Shown piece by piece: positions 26,640 to 35,747 of a stretch of DNA of 64,000 nucleotides. The stretch comes from Nostoc sp. XA010 (lineage in GTDB: Bacteria > Cyanobacteriota > Cyanobacteriia > Cyanobacteriales > Nostocaceae). A program made the translations under genes and the position numbers. Position 1 is the stretch's first letter. Each line of letters begins with the position of its first letter. The notes beneath the pieces were generated by a model. It worked only from the letters and a program-made list of their open reading frames with translations, had not been told where the DNA came from and did no database searches. Location: contig NZ_JAIVFX010000016.1 in NCBI RefSeq assembly GCF_020829625.1, positions 1-64,000 of the forward strand, read 5' to 3'.

Positions 26640-27140
26640 TATTTTTTCCAAAGGCCAGAAGGTAGTCGAACCAGATGCAATGGGTAGGTGGGATGGTTCA
26701 AGAAGCAAAACGCCCAACCTGAACTGACAGGTAATGCCTTAAAAGGGATGGCGTAACTGCCGGGATAAGCAGACATGAGCCGCAGTGTGGGAAAGCTAGA
26801 GGTAACAGTAGCTATGAATAAGCCTAATTCGGATTCAGAAATGAATATCGAGGGATGGAAGGATATCAATTGGCGACTTGTCGAGCGATACGTCTTCAAG
26901 TTGCAAAAACGCATCTATCCTGCTTCCCGCCGTGGTGATGTTAAGCGATGCCGCAAACTCCAAAAGACGTTGATGAGGTCTTGGTCTAACAGAATGTTAG
27001 CGGTACGACGGGTAACAACGGAAAATCAAGGCAAGAAAACGGCAGGAGTGGACGGAGTTAAATCCCTATCCCCACAAGCGCGTTTGAAATTGGTTGGGGA
27101 ACTAAAACTCACTGGCAAATCCAAACCCACACGGCGGGTA
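26640..27140 (+). mobile_element. 5' fragment of a group II intron with truncated maturase/RT
   Basis: From 26775 a frame reads the N-terminal domain of a cyanobacterial group II intron reverse transcriptase: INWRLVERYVFKLQKRIY, then KLQKTLMRSWSNRMLAVRRV and QGKKTAGVDGVKSLSP, ending KSKPTRRVWIP. There the sequence changes abruptly and the polymerase, maturase and intron 3' end are absent. The ~130 bases before it (around CTGACAGGTAATGCC and GCCGGGATAAGCAGACATGA) look like intron domain I-IV RNA of the same class. The 5' splice site was not found, so the left border is approximate. Decayed copy, not functional. Confidence 0.7.
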
Positions 27141-27480
27141 TGGATTCCAAATTCCTCCTAATTATGCAAGCAGTAACGGTAAAACGCGGCAAGCTGACAC
27201 TTGGAGTTGACCCTAGAGGCACAAGTATTAATTGTTCTAGTTGTGGTGAGAGAGTAGAGAAAACCTTGGCAGTCCGTGTTCATAGTTGTTCTTGTGGATT
27301 GCTCATTGACCACGACTGGAATTCAGCATTGAATCTTTTAAAGCGTGGGTCGGTTGGACTACCCATTCCTGGCTGTGGAGGCTTAGGGGATACCCAGCCC
27401 GTGAAGCAGCAAGTCTCTATTTGTGAATTTGAGATGCTCCCGCTACACTGCTTGCAGTTAGCAGTGAGAGTTGTCACAAC
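27140..27480 (+). mobile_element. 3' fragment of an IS200/IS605-type tnpB with right end
   Basis: A frame overlapping the intron fragment encodes the last ~90 residues of a TnpB/OrfB protein. It has the zinc ribbon CSSCG ... CSCG and the third RuvC motif DHDWNSALNLLKRG. A hairpin follows, CACTGC (27446-27451) with GCAGTG (27461-27466), then AGAGTTGTCAC, resembling the right-end hairpin and tail seen at 4035-4069. The N-terminal three quarters of TnpB, including the first two catalytic acids, are missing, so there is no nuclease. The junction with the intron fragment at ~27140 records a deletion or insertion. The right-end hairpin region is where the guide (omega) RNA would map in an intact element. 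Confidence 0.65.
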
Positions 27481-27562
27481 TTTGAATTTCTTTACAGCGC
27501 GTTAGCCTAACACTAAGCTGGATTTAGGATTCATCCAGAAGATTTACGCAGGCGATCGCTCG

Positions 27563-29338
27563 ATGTCTATTCCCCAAATTAGTGAATTTACTATCCGCCG
27601 TCATGCCAACGCCAAATCTTTCCAACGGGGCGAGGCATACTATGAGGCTGGTGCTGTCAATACAGTTACCCAACGTGGTGATCTGCTTCAGGCAGATGTT
27701 GTAGGCACTGAAGCTAAACCTTATCATGTCAACCTGAGTTTCGATAGCAGTGGCTTAACCTCAGTAAACTGCACCTGTGCCTACAAGTTTGACGGGTGGT
27801 GCAAACACATTGTAGCGACGATGCTTGTCTGTGTGCGTAACCCAGAAAACATTGAGCAGCGCCCCACCCTAGAACAACTACTTAATCACCTGGATTATTT
27901 ACAAACTCAAAGACTGCTACAAGAGTTGGTAACAGAACATCCACAACTAATTGAGGCGATTGACCGCCATGTAAGTTGGATGACTAATCCTACTGACAAG
28001 CAAACAACCACAAAACCCTTGCTCCACATTACTATTGATCCGGCTCCCTTTCGGCGGCAAGTGCGGCAGATTCTCAAGGATACCGTGCGCTATTTTGAGG
28101 AAGGGTGCGAAGAAGACCCAATTGGTGAAGACTTGCTGAGTGTGGTGCAGACTGCGGTAGATTTTAGCGAACGGGGAGAGGGTGAGAATGCGATCGCTAT
28201 TTTAGAAGCGATTACCTCTACCTGTGTGGAAAATTGGGATGATGTTGCAGAATACGGTGCCGAAAATGATGAACTTATCGAAGAATTAAATAATGCCTGG
28301 TGTGAAGCAATTCTCAGTGCTGAACTCACCCCAGAAGAAAAAGTTGATATTCAAATAAATTTAGAAGCTTGGCAAGATGAGTGGAATGCTGATTTTGGCA
28401 TGATTATGGAGGTTTTACGCCAAGGTTGGGATTATCCACCACTGGTGCAAGTTCTTCAAGGTAATATTACCGAAAGGGGAGCTTGGGAAGAAGACGTGCC
28501 GGACTACGCGGATGATTTGGCACTAATTCGGCTAAAAATCCTCGAACGTCAGGAACGTTACCAAGAATACTTATATTTAGCAGAAGCTGAAGGGCAAACC
28601 CAGCAGTATCTGACAATGCTAGGGCGTTTAGGCAGGGTAGAAGAAGCAATTGATGCTGCTCAAACCCAGATGAACTCAATGGAAGAGGCTTTTGCCCTAG
28701 CGAAAACACTCAGCGTTCAAGGGGCATTACAGCAAGCACTAAATATAGCCCAGAGTGGATTAAATTTACCGGGTAAGTGTCAGTATGAATTGGGGATTTG
28801 GACAAGTGATTTGGCTATTGAGTTGGGTGATAGTGAAGCTGCTTTATTAGCAATCAAAGCGGCTTTTCAAGTGAAGCCCTCCTTTTTTGACTACCAAAAG
28901 ATGGCAGAATTGGCTGGGGAAAATTGGGAAAGTGTCAAAATAGACCTGTTGAGAATCATTCGTACTGTTAGTGGTGGCGGAACAGAATCAGCCAAGGTAG
29001 ATATATTCTTGCATGAGGGGCTAATTGATGATGCAATTGCGATCGCTAGTGAACTCAGTTCTTATAATTCAGACTTAATTCACCGAGTCATGGATGCTGC
29101 TATTGCTCACAATCCTAGTTGGGTGATTGCTAATGCTCGTCGCCGTGCCGAAAAGATTATGGATGCAGGTAAAGCCGAATACTACTACTACGCAGTTGAA
29201 TGGTTGAAAAAGGCACGTAACGCCTACTTGGAATCTGGAAATAAAGCTGACTGGTTAAGCTATCGCCAAAACTTGATGCAAACCCACGCTCGTAAACGTA
29301 AATTGATGGGAATGTTTCAGCAAAGGGATATGCAGTAA
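27563..29338 (+). CDS. SWIM zinc-finger protein with helical repeats
   Basis: 591-residue protein with a SWIM finger of form CxCx(n)CxH at Cys70, Cys72, Cys80 and His82 (CTCAYKFDGWCKH). SWIM fingers bind DNA or proteins. The rest is alpha-helical and acidic, with TPR-like segments from ~330 (YQEYLYLAEAEGQTQQYLTML, EEAFALAKTLSVQGALQQAL, KCQYELGIWTSDLAIELGD). It ends basic (ARKRKLMGMFQQRDMQ). Similar stand-alone SWIM proteins are common in cyanobacteria and lack a known role; some lie beside SNF2 helicases, but none is here. No operon partner; the upstream side is mobile debris. Confidence 0.8.
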   Translation: MSIPQISEFTIRRHANAKSFQRGEAYYEAGAVNTVTQRGDLLQADVVGTEAKPYHVNLSFDSSGLTSVNCTCAYKFDGWCKHIVATMLVCVRNPENIEQRPTLEQLLNHLDYLQTQRLLQELVTEHPQLIEAIDRHVSWMTNPTDKQTTTKPLLHITIDPAPFRRQVRQILKDTVRYFEEGCEEDPIGEDLLSVVQTAVDFSERGEGENAIAILEAITSTCVENWDDVAEYGAENDELIEELNNAWCEAILSAELTPEEKVDIQINLEAWQDEWNADFGMIMEVLRQGWDYPPLVQVLQGNITERGAWEEDVPDYADDLALIRLKILERQERYQEYLYLAEAEGQTQQYLTMLGRLGRVEEAIDAAQTQMNSMEEAFALAKTLSVQGALQQALNIAQSGLNLPGKCQYELGIWTSDLAIELGDSEAALLAIKAAFQVKPSFFDYQKMAELAGENWESVKIDLLRIIRTVSGGGTESAKVDIFLHEGLIDDAIAIASELSSYNSDLIHRVMDAAIAHNPSWVIANARRRAEKIMDAGKAEYYYYAVEWLKKARNAYLESGNKADWLSYRQNLMQTHARKRKLMGMFQQRDMQ

Positions 29339-29646
29339 CCCTAAACCATAACAAAACGCAAGTTTGCCTACTTTTAACAAGGGGATTTTGCCCCAAATCT
29401 TGTTAGTTGAGATAGTAAATAGATTTACGCCGTACTCTCGCAGCAACAGATAATTCTAATATATCTGCTTGCTTACGCAGCTCGAACACCATCAATGTTT
29501 TTAAGTCTGCAATAACCAATTGATTTAGCTTTTAAATTGAAATTTGCCCAATATATCAACTTTAGTGACAAAAGATGAAGTAAGATTCACATCTGAAACA
29601 GTCTTTGAATAATCCCATAGTTTCTAACAAAAAATACCCCGGTACG
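29339..29646. other. Intergenic region, nothing found
   Basis: AT-rich spacer. Only antisense shadow frames of the previous gene enter it. An in-frame TTG at 29605 could lengthen the next gene by 14 codons. Confidence 0.4.
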
Positions 29647-31476
29647 ATGATTGATAAATATCCTCAAAATCTTATAGTGTCCTGCTTACCACTAAGTATG
29701 CTTCTATTACTCAGCAGCATAACTTCTAGTCCAGTGAAAGCTCAAGCTGTTGATACTACACAATTACCAACTGGTAATTCTATCCCATCACAAGAACTCC
29801 CACCGCCGCAGGATGTCCAACCACCCTCACCTTCGCCAGTTCCATCACCTGAACTGCCACAACCACTTCCTCCACCAGCAGAACTATTTCCACCCTCTGC
29901 CCCAACTCTCACACCTGATGAACCACTCCCTGGTAACTTTCCTCAAAATATTGTTGTTGAACGGTTTGAAGTTCTTGGTAGCACAGTCTTCAGTCCCGAA
30001 GAGTTAGCCCTCGCCACTGCTGAATTTACCAAACGACCGATCTCACTGACCCAAGTGTATCAAGCACGTTCTAAAATTACTGATTTATATGTCCAAAATG
30101 GTTACATTACTTCTGGTGCTTATATTCCGCCCCAAACAATCCAATCCGGTGTTGTAAAAATTCAGGTGGTGGAAGGTAAATTAGAAGATATCCAGGTAAC
30201 TGGAACTCGGCGGTTGAATCCGAATTATGTCCGTAGCCGACTAGCAATAGCTACATCAGCGCCTTTGAATCGGCAACGTCTACTAGAGGCACTGCAACTT
30301 TTGCAACTTAATCCTTTGATTCAAAACGTCTCTGCTGAACTCACCGCAGGATCGCGGACTGGTTCGAGTCTTTTGGAAGTCAGGATCAGCGAGGCAAAAA
30401 CCTTTAGTAGCCCAATCGTTCTTGATAATGGGCGATCGCCTAGTGTTGGCAGTTTCCGACGCGGATTAAGATTGAATGAAGCCAACTTACTCGGATTGGG
30501 AGATGCTCTGAGTCTAGGCTACACCAACACTGATGGTAGCAACTCCTTTGACGCTAGTTACACATTGCCTCTCAATCCCCGCAACGGAACGCTTTCCCTC
30601 AACTATGGCACTACGTCGAGCAATGTCATTGAGCCTCCTTTCGACTTGTTAGATATCGAATCGGATTCTCGCTACTACGAACTGACATTCCGCCAGCCAG
30701 TCATCCAAACTCCCACACAAGAATTTGCTCTTGGCTTTATTGCCTCTCGACGAGAAAGTGACATATCTTCCCTGCTGTTCCAACCAGAATTTGGACTTAC
30801 CCCTAATGAACTTTCACCTGGTGCTGATGAACAGGGACGCACCAGAGTATCTGCCTTGCGATTTTTTCAAGAATGGACGAATCGTAACAGCCGTGAAGTC
30901 ATCGCCCTACGTTCTCAATTCAGTTTGGGTCTAGATGTGTTGAACGCCACGGTTAATCAAGATGTGTTGAATCCCACGATTAATCAAGATCCTCCCGATA
31001 GCCGTTTTTTTGCTTGGCAAGGGCAAGCGCAGTGGGCACGCCTTTTAGCTCCTCAAACCTTACTTTTACTTCGTTTAAATACGCAACTAGCATCCACAAC
31101 ACTCTTACCTATAGAACAAATTGGCTTAGGTGGGCAGGATAGCATTCGGGGTTACCGTCAAGATTATTTGCTTACAGATAATGGCACTTTTGTTTCTGCG
31201 GAAGTTCAAGTACCGATTCTGCGTTTACCCCAGATAAATAGCACCTTACAGGTTGTCCCGTTTGTGGATTTTGGTGTTGGCTGGAACAGTTCTGGTAGAG
31301 AGAACCCCGACCCTAATACTCTAGCTGCTGTTGGTCTGGGGTTGCGTTGGTCACAAGGCGATCGCTTCACCGTTCGTCTTGACTGGGGCATTCCTTTAGT
31401 ATCTGTTAACTCATCAAATGAGAGAACATTACAAGAAAACGGACTATATTTTAGTTTATTCTATAATCCTTTTTAA
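29647..31476 (+). CDS. TpsB/ShlB-type two-partner secretion transporter (Omp85 superfamily)
   Basis: Outer-membrane beta-barrel of about 609 residues from the ATG at 29647 (MIDKYPQNLIVSCLPLSM). It has a signal peptide with a likely cut after VKAQA, a proline-rich linker (~35-95), two POTRA-type domains (~100-250: RFEVLGSTVFSPEELA, YVQNGYITSGAYIPPQ, GKLEDIQVTGTRRL) and a 16-strand barrel. The conserved loop-6 motif is seen as GGQDSIRGYRQDYL (RGY). The final residue is Phe, as outer-membrane proteins prefer. Such proteins export large TpsA adhesins or hemolysins. No TpsA partner is in the window, so its cargo is unknown. In cyanobacteria some act more generally. Confidence 0.88.
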   Translation: MIDKYPQNLIVSCLPLSMLLLLSSITSSPVKAQAVDTTQLPTGNSIPSQELPPPQDVQPPSPSPVPSPELPQPLPPPAELFPPSAPTLTPDEPLPGNFPQNIVVERFEVLGSTVFSPEELALATAEFTKRPISLTQVYQARSKITDLYVQNGYITSGAYIPPQTIQSGVVKIQVVEGKLEDIQVTGTRRLNPNYVRSRLAIATSAPLNRQRLLEALQLLQLNPLIQNVSAELTAGSRTGSSLLEVRISEAKTFSSPIVLDNGRSPSVGSFRRGLRLNEANLLGLGDALSLGYTNTDGSNSFDASYTLPLNPRNGTLSLNYGTTSSNVIEPPFDLLDIESDSRYYELTFRQPVIQTPTQEFALGFIASRRESDISSLLFQPEFGLTPNELSPGADEQGRTRVSALRFFQEWTNRNSREVIALRSQFSLGLDVLNATVNQDVLNPTINQDPPDSRFFAWQGQAQWARLLAPQTLLLLRLNTQLASTTLLPIEQIGLGGQDSIRGYRQDYLLTDNGTFVSAEVQVPILRLPQINSTLQVVPFVDFGVGWNSSGRENPDPNTLAAVGLGLRWSQGDRFTVRLDWGIPLVSVNSSNERTLQENGLYFSLFYNPF

Positions 31477-32001
31477 AATTTAGGGGTTCATTCTCCTTCC
31501 TTTGCCTTCTCTAACATAGGCTGCGCCAACCGGAGTTCCCGCTCCATTAAAGCAACTGGCGGGCAATTTCAAATCCACAGATATTTTTGTCAGTGGGATG
31601 CCCCCAATTTATTTAATTCCTACCTTGCTCTAATCTATTTTGCAAAATTAATTGCGTAAAACAGAACTATTTGACTGATGAAAAAATAAAAATCAGACCG
31701 TTATTTATTTAATTCAGAGTTTTCCCACTACTCAGAATAAAAATCCGCAAATATACCAAGTGTTCTATTCAGCGTTTGATTTTATTCTGGGTATCCTAAG
31801 AAAGACAAGCTTAGATGATATGGACAAAGGGGGAAAATTTATAAATTATGTATGAATAGAGAAAACAGCTAGAAGTTCTACCGCAAAGCTGAATCCCCTG
31901 CTTTTTAAAAAAGGTTAGCCTTAACCTAACGGTATTGAAACTTGTGGGAGTAGGATTATTCAGACTAAAGACATAAAAATATGAAAAATTGAGGAATAAC
32001 C
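31477..32001. other. Intergenic region, no gene found
   Basis: About 525 bases with no convincing frame on either strand. The end nearest the next gene carries a clear ribosome site (GAGGAATAACC before ATG 32002). Confidence 0.45.
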
Positions 32002-34632
32002 ATGTTAGGAAATGAGCGGGAAAAAATACGCCATCTGCTGGTCATTCAAGACCTGCAAGGTCGCCGAACTGTCCCCTTGCAAGAGACTACTTATTCTCTG
32101 GGGCGACATCCCGCAAACACTATTATCTTGTCTTCCCGGTCAGTATCAATGCAACATGCAATTTTATTGCGAGTAACTGTTCCAGAGACTGATCAATATG
32201 GCTTCCAGATTATTGATGGTAACTATAAAGGTAAGGGGAGTACTAATGGCTTATTTGTCAATGGCACTAAATGCTTTTCCCATAATCTTAGAAGTGGAGA
32301 TGTCATTGCCTTTGGCAGTAATCAAGCTCAAGCTAAATATTATGCTATTTCTAACATTTCAGAACAAGCATTTTCTGAATCTTTTGATGTTGAAGACTTA
32401 TCTGGTTTTCTATCAGAGCAAGGCAGTCCTGCCAATCCTTTTCAAACCTTAGCTCTCGAGCCCAGCTTTGAATTAGCTAGTGAGTCTGCTTTAGCTCGCC
32501 TAGCATCCTTCCCTGAACTCATCCCCAATCCAATCATTGAGATGGATTTGGAAGGAAGAGTAACTTATCTTAATCCAGCCGCAACTCTCAAGTTTCCCAA
32601 GTTGAGGGAAATTGGAACAAAACACCCGATTTTAACAGGACTTTTGAGTACAAATAATGTAGAAAAAAATTCTTTTGTGCGGGAGGTGGAAGTAGGTACA
32701 GAAGTTTTTGAACAATCCGTTCTCTACTTACCTGAAAGTGATTTAATTAGAACTTTTATTACTAGGGATATTACAGAGCAAAAACAAGCCACAGCCGAAC
32801 TACGTCAGCGCGATCGCTTGCTACAGGCAGTCGCAGAAGCTGCCAATTATTTGCTTGGGGAAATGAATTATGAAACTGGTATTGATCTAGCTCTAGCTGT
32901 ATTGGGTGAAGCTGCCAAAGCAGATCGTGCTTATCTCTTTCAAAACCATACCCATCCTGCTACAGGAGATATAGTAGTCAGCCTGCGGTTTGAATGGACA
33001 CATTGTTCTACGGAATCTACTTACCAATATTGGCAGAATCAGCCTTATCAAGGTTCTGGATTAGCTCGTTGGTACACTGTTCTCTCTAGCGGCAAGTCGA
33101 TTAGCGGACTGACCCAACAATTTCCTGTCGCCGAACAAGAATTCCTGATTAGAGATGGCATTAAATCCCTTCTCCTGGTACCTCTTTGCTTGGAGAATGA
33201 GTTGTGGGGTTACCTTGGCTTGGCAGACTGCACCTTTGAGCGTCATTGGTCAAAGCACGAAGAATCTACCCTTTTGACGATGGCCGCCAGTATCATTGGT
33301 GCGCGGCAACGTCAGCAAGTAGAAGAAAAGATTCGCTATCAAGCCCTACATGACATGCTGACAGGGTTGCCCAATCGCCTACTATTTAATGAGCTGCTTA
33401 ATAAAACTCTCCCCAACGCCACTCGGAATGGTGAAAGTTTAGCTGTGATCTTCCTCGACCTGGATCGCTTCAAGGTGATTAATGACACTTTGGGACACAC
33501 TCTGGGAGACCAATTGTTACAAAGCGTTGCTCAAAGATTACAAGGCTCACTCAGAGGCGGAGACACTATAGCCCGTTGGGGAGGTGATGAGTTCACTATC
33601 TTACTCCCGCGAGTCAATGACATTGAAGAGGTAACACTGGTGGCGTATAGAATATTACAAGCACTAGAGGATGCTTTCCATTTCCAAGGGCATGAGCTTT
33701 ATGTGACTGCCAGCCTCGGTATTGCATTGCTTGATAGTAACAGTCCTGACGCCGAAACACTAATCCAGCACGCAGATGCCGCTTTGTACTATGCCAAAGA
33801 CAAAGGGCGAAATAATTACCAATTCTATAGTGTTTCTCTCAGTGCTAAAAATCCTGAACTCCTGACTTTAGAAAAGAGCTTGCGCTATGCCCTAGAACGC
33901 AATGAATTTACGCTGTACTATCAACCTCGTGTAAATATTGCTACGGAAAAAATTACTGGGATGGAGGCTCTATTGCGCTGGCAGCACCCAGAGATGGGAT
34001 TGGTCGCACCCAGTGTTTTCATTCCCCTGGTCGAAGAAAGTGGATTAATTGTCCCCATCGGCGAATGGGTGCTGCGGACAGCCTGTATTCAAAATAAAAT
34101 CTGGCAAGATGCAGGATTGCCACCCATAACGATGGCTGTTAATCTTTCTCTTAAGCAGTTCCGCCAACCCAAATTGGTGGAGACTATAGCTACAGTTTTA
34201 GAACAAACGGGTCTGGAGCCGCACTTTTTAGAATTAGAAATTATGGAAACCACAGCCATTGAGGATTTAGATTTTACCACAATGGTATTAAAGGATCTAC
34301 AGCAAATGGGTGTTTGCATCTCCATTGATGACTTTGGCACGGGTCATTCCTCGCTCTCGCGTCTACAGCTTTTGCCACTCCACAATCTGAAAATAGATAA
34401 ATCTTTTATTCAATATTTGACGCAGGATGTCAAAGCAGCTCATATTATTAAGGCGATAGTTACCTTGGGACACAGCTTGGGATTGAAGTTGATAGCCGAA
34501 GGGGTAGAAAAAGAAGAGGAACTGGAGTTTTTGAGATCTATTAATTGTGAGGATGTACAGGGCTATTTATTTTACCGGCCACTTTCTGGACAGAAAGCAA
34601 CAGAAATCCTCCAAAGTAAACAACTAACCTAA
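32002..34632 (+). CDS. FHA-PAS-GAF-GGDEF-EAL cyclic-di-GMP enzyme
   Basis: 876-residue soluble signalling protein. An FHA phosphothreonine-binding domain (~20-115; LGRHPANTIILSSRSVSMQHA) leads, followed by a PAS-like domain (~168-262), a GAF domain (~275-440), GGDEF (~445-610) and EAL (~625-870). The cyclase site is intact (RWGGDEF, about 527) and has an RxxD inhibitory site (RGGD) five residues before it. The phosphodiesterase keeps EALLRW at 655-660, NLSLKQF, the LELEIMET glutamates, DDFGTGHSS, the LKIDKSF lysine, AEGVE and QGYLF. So both synthesis and breakdown of c-di-GMP are plausible. FHA input suggests Ser/Thr kinase control. Confidence 0.93.
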   Translation: MLGNEREKIRHLLVIQDLQGRRTVPLQETTYSLGRHPANTIILSSRSVSMQHAILLRVTVPETDQYGFQIIDGNYKGKGSTNGLFVNGTKCFSHNLRSGDVIAFGSNQAQAKYYAISNISEQAFSESFDVEDLSGFLSEQGSPANPFQTLALEPSFELASESALARLASFPELIPNPIIEMDLEGRVTYLNPAATLKFPKLREIGTKHPILTGLLSTNNVEKNSFVREVEVGTEVFEQSVLYLPESDLIRTFITRDITEQKQATAELRQRDRLLQAVAEAANYLLGEMNYETGIDLALAVLGEAAKADRAYLFQNHTHPATGDIVVSLRFEWTHCSTESTYQYWQNQPYQGSGLARWYTVLSSGKSISGLTQQFPVAEQEFLIRDGIKSLLLVPLCLENELWGYLGLADCTFERHWSKHEESTLLTMAASIIGARQRQQVEEKIRYQALHDMLTGLPNRLLFNELLNKTLPNATRNGESLAVIFLDLDRFKVINDTLGHTLGDQLLQSVAQRLQGSLRGGDTIARWGGDEFTILLPRVNDIEEVTLVAYRILQALEDAFHFQGHELYVTASLGIALLDSNSPDAETLIQHADAALYYAKDKGRNNYQFYSVSLSAKNPELLTLEKSLRYALERNEFTLYYQPRVNIATEKITGMEALLRWQHPEMGLVAPSVFIPLVEESGLIVPIGEWVLRTACIQNKIWQDAGLPPITMAVNLSLKQFRQPKLVETIATVLEQTGLEPHFLELEIMETTAIEDLDFTTMVLKDLQQMGVCISIDDFGTGHSSLSRLQLLPLHNLKIDKSFIQYLTQDVKAAHIIKAIVTLGHSLGLKLIAEGVEKEEELEFLRSINCEDVQGYLFYRPLSGQKATEILQSKQLT

Positions 34633-34637
34633 TATTG

Positions 34638-35606
34638 TTACAGTCGATCAATTATCTTGGCATTTTCTGGCAACTTGGCGTCTCGTTGACCAGCAGCACG
34701 CGCCCTAACAGTGAACAAACCAATGGGAGTATTTAATAAATCTACAAGGGTGGCTTTACCTGCAATCGCCTTTTTCATATCCCTTGGTATTTCCTTGACT
34801 AACCAACGTGCCAAACGATAACCGCATTCTTTGAGTGTAATATCTCGCATCAACTCTACATCGTACAGTTCGTGCAGATAGCGATTTGAGCGTCCATAGC
34901 GCCGCCATTGACTTCGCAGTTCTTGAAGTGTGGCGCGGTGGCGGTGCTGAACGATCGCATTCGGGGCAAATTCCAAACGCCCGATGTTTTCTCCCAAAAT
35001 CCGCCAGCAAATATCGGCATCGCCACCAGTGGTAAGATAGGGACGAAATAAACCCGCTTTTTCTAATGCAATGCGTCGAATCGCTAAATTAGCCGTTTGA
35101 CCATAGGGACGAAAGGAATGGTTAAGGGTATGCTTTTGCGACAAAGTTTCTTGACGATCTGCGTGCTGTTCTAGCAGAGTTGTGCCTGGTAGTGCCAAAA
35201 TTTCACCAGCGACAATTACCACTTCTTTATTGACAAAAGGCTGAATTAATGTATCTAACCATTGCGGTTGTGGGCGACAATCTGCATCGGTAAAAACGAT
35301 AATTTCATGCGTAGCGGCGCGAATCCCAGTATTACGAGCAGCATAAGAGCTTTGAATTTGGTTTTGGCTCAATGGGCGGATTGTAATTGGGCAGTTTTCG
35401 GTAGATGTTTTTAGGATGGTGAGAGTGCGATCGCTACTGTTATTGTCCACCAACAAGTATTCTACCCGGTCTTTTGGGTAAGTTTGAGACAACAGACAAT
35501 TAATTAACTCTGGTAAATCCGCCTCACCGTTATAAATAGGAACAACCACCGACACCATTGGTAAAAAACTGGTGGCGGTGGTTGCATCAACTGGCTGATG
35601 ATTCAT
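34638..35606 (-). CDS. Family 2 glycosyltransferase
   Basis: 322-residue GT-A fold glycosyltransferase. The N-terminus VSVVVPIYNGEADLPELI is typical. The metal/nucleotide-sugar DxD-type motif is VFTDADCRPQPQW (~110), and the acceptor side has TTGGDADICWRI (~197) with the Q-rich LRSQWRRYGRSNRY. There is one weakly hydrophobic stretch but no clear membrane helix. It may extend a polysaccharide or lipid-linked sugar; the donor and acceptor cannot be read. It converges on the c-di-GMP gene with only 5 bases between stops. It is upstream of no co-directional sugar gene, so the pathway is unknown. Confidence 0.87.
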   Translation of the reverse strand: MNHQPVDATTATSFLPMVSVVVPIYNGEADLPELINCLLSQTYPKDRVEYLLVDNNSSDRTLTILKTSTENCPITIRPLSQNQIQSSYAARNTGIRAATHEIIVFTDADCRPQPQWLDTLIQPFVNKEVVIVAGEILALPGTTLLEQHADRQETLSQKHTLNHSFRPYGQTANLAIRRIALEKAGLFRPYLTTGGDADICWRILGENIGRLEFAPNAIVQHRHRATLQELRSQWRRYGRSNRYLHELYDVELMRDITLKECGYRLARWLVKEIPRDMKKAIAGKATLVDLLNTPIGLFTVRARAAGQRDAKLPENAKIIDRL

Positions 35607-35613
35607 AAATCTG

Positions 35614-35660
35614 AGATTTTGGTTTGGGATTAGTAACTAGTATTCCCAATCCAAAATCCT
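35614..35660. repeat. Long imperfect hairpin between two minus-strand genes
   Basis: AGATTTTGGTTTGGGATTA (35614-35632) is inverted, with a few mismatches, at 35641-35660. Further copies of the TTTGGGA/TCCCAAA motif lie around 35690-35715. It is probably a terminator of the protease gene upstream or a dispersed repeat. Confidence 0.5.
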
Positions 35661-35747
35661 AGAAAGGTATACTAAGCAGTTTTCATAACTCCAAAAATCT
35701 GGATTTGGGAATACTACTATATAAACACCTACAAACAAATCACTCAC

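Noticed and set aside
27140..27505. Active TnpB nuclease
   Set aside because: Only the zinc ribbon and last RuvC motif remain; the first catalytic motifs are missing.
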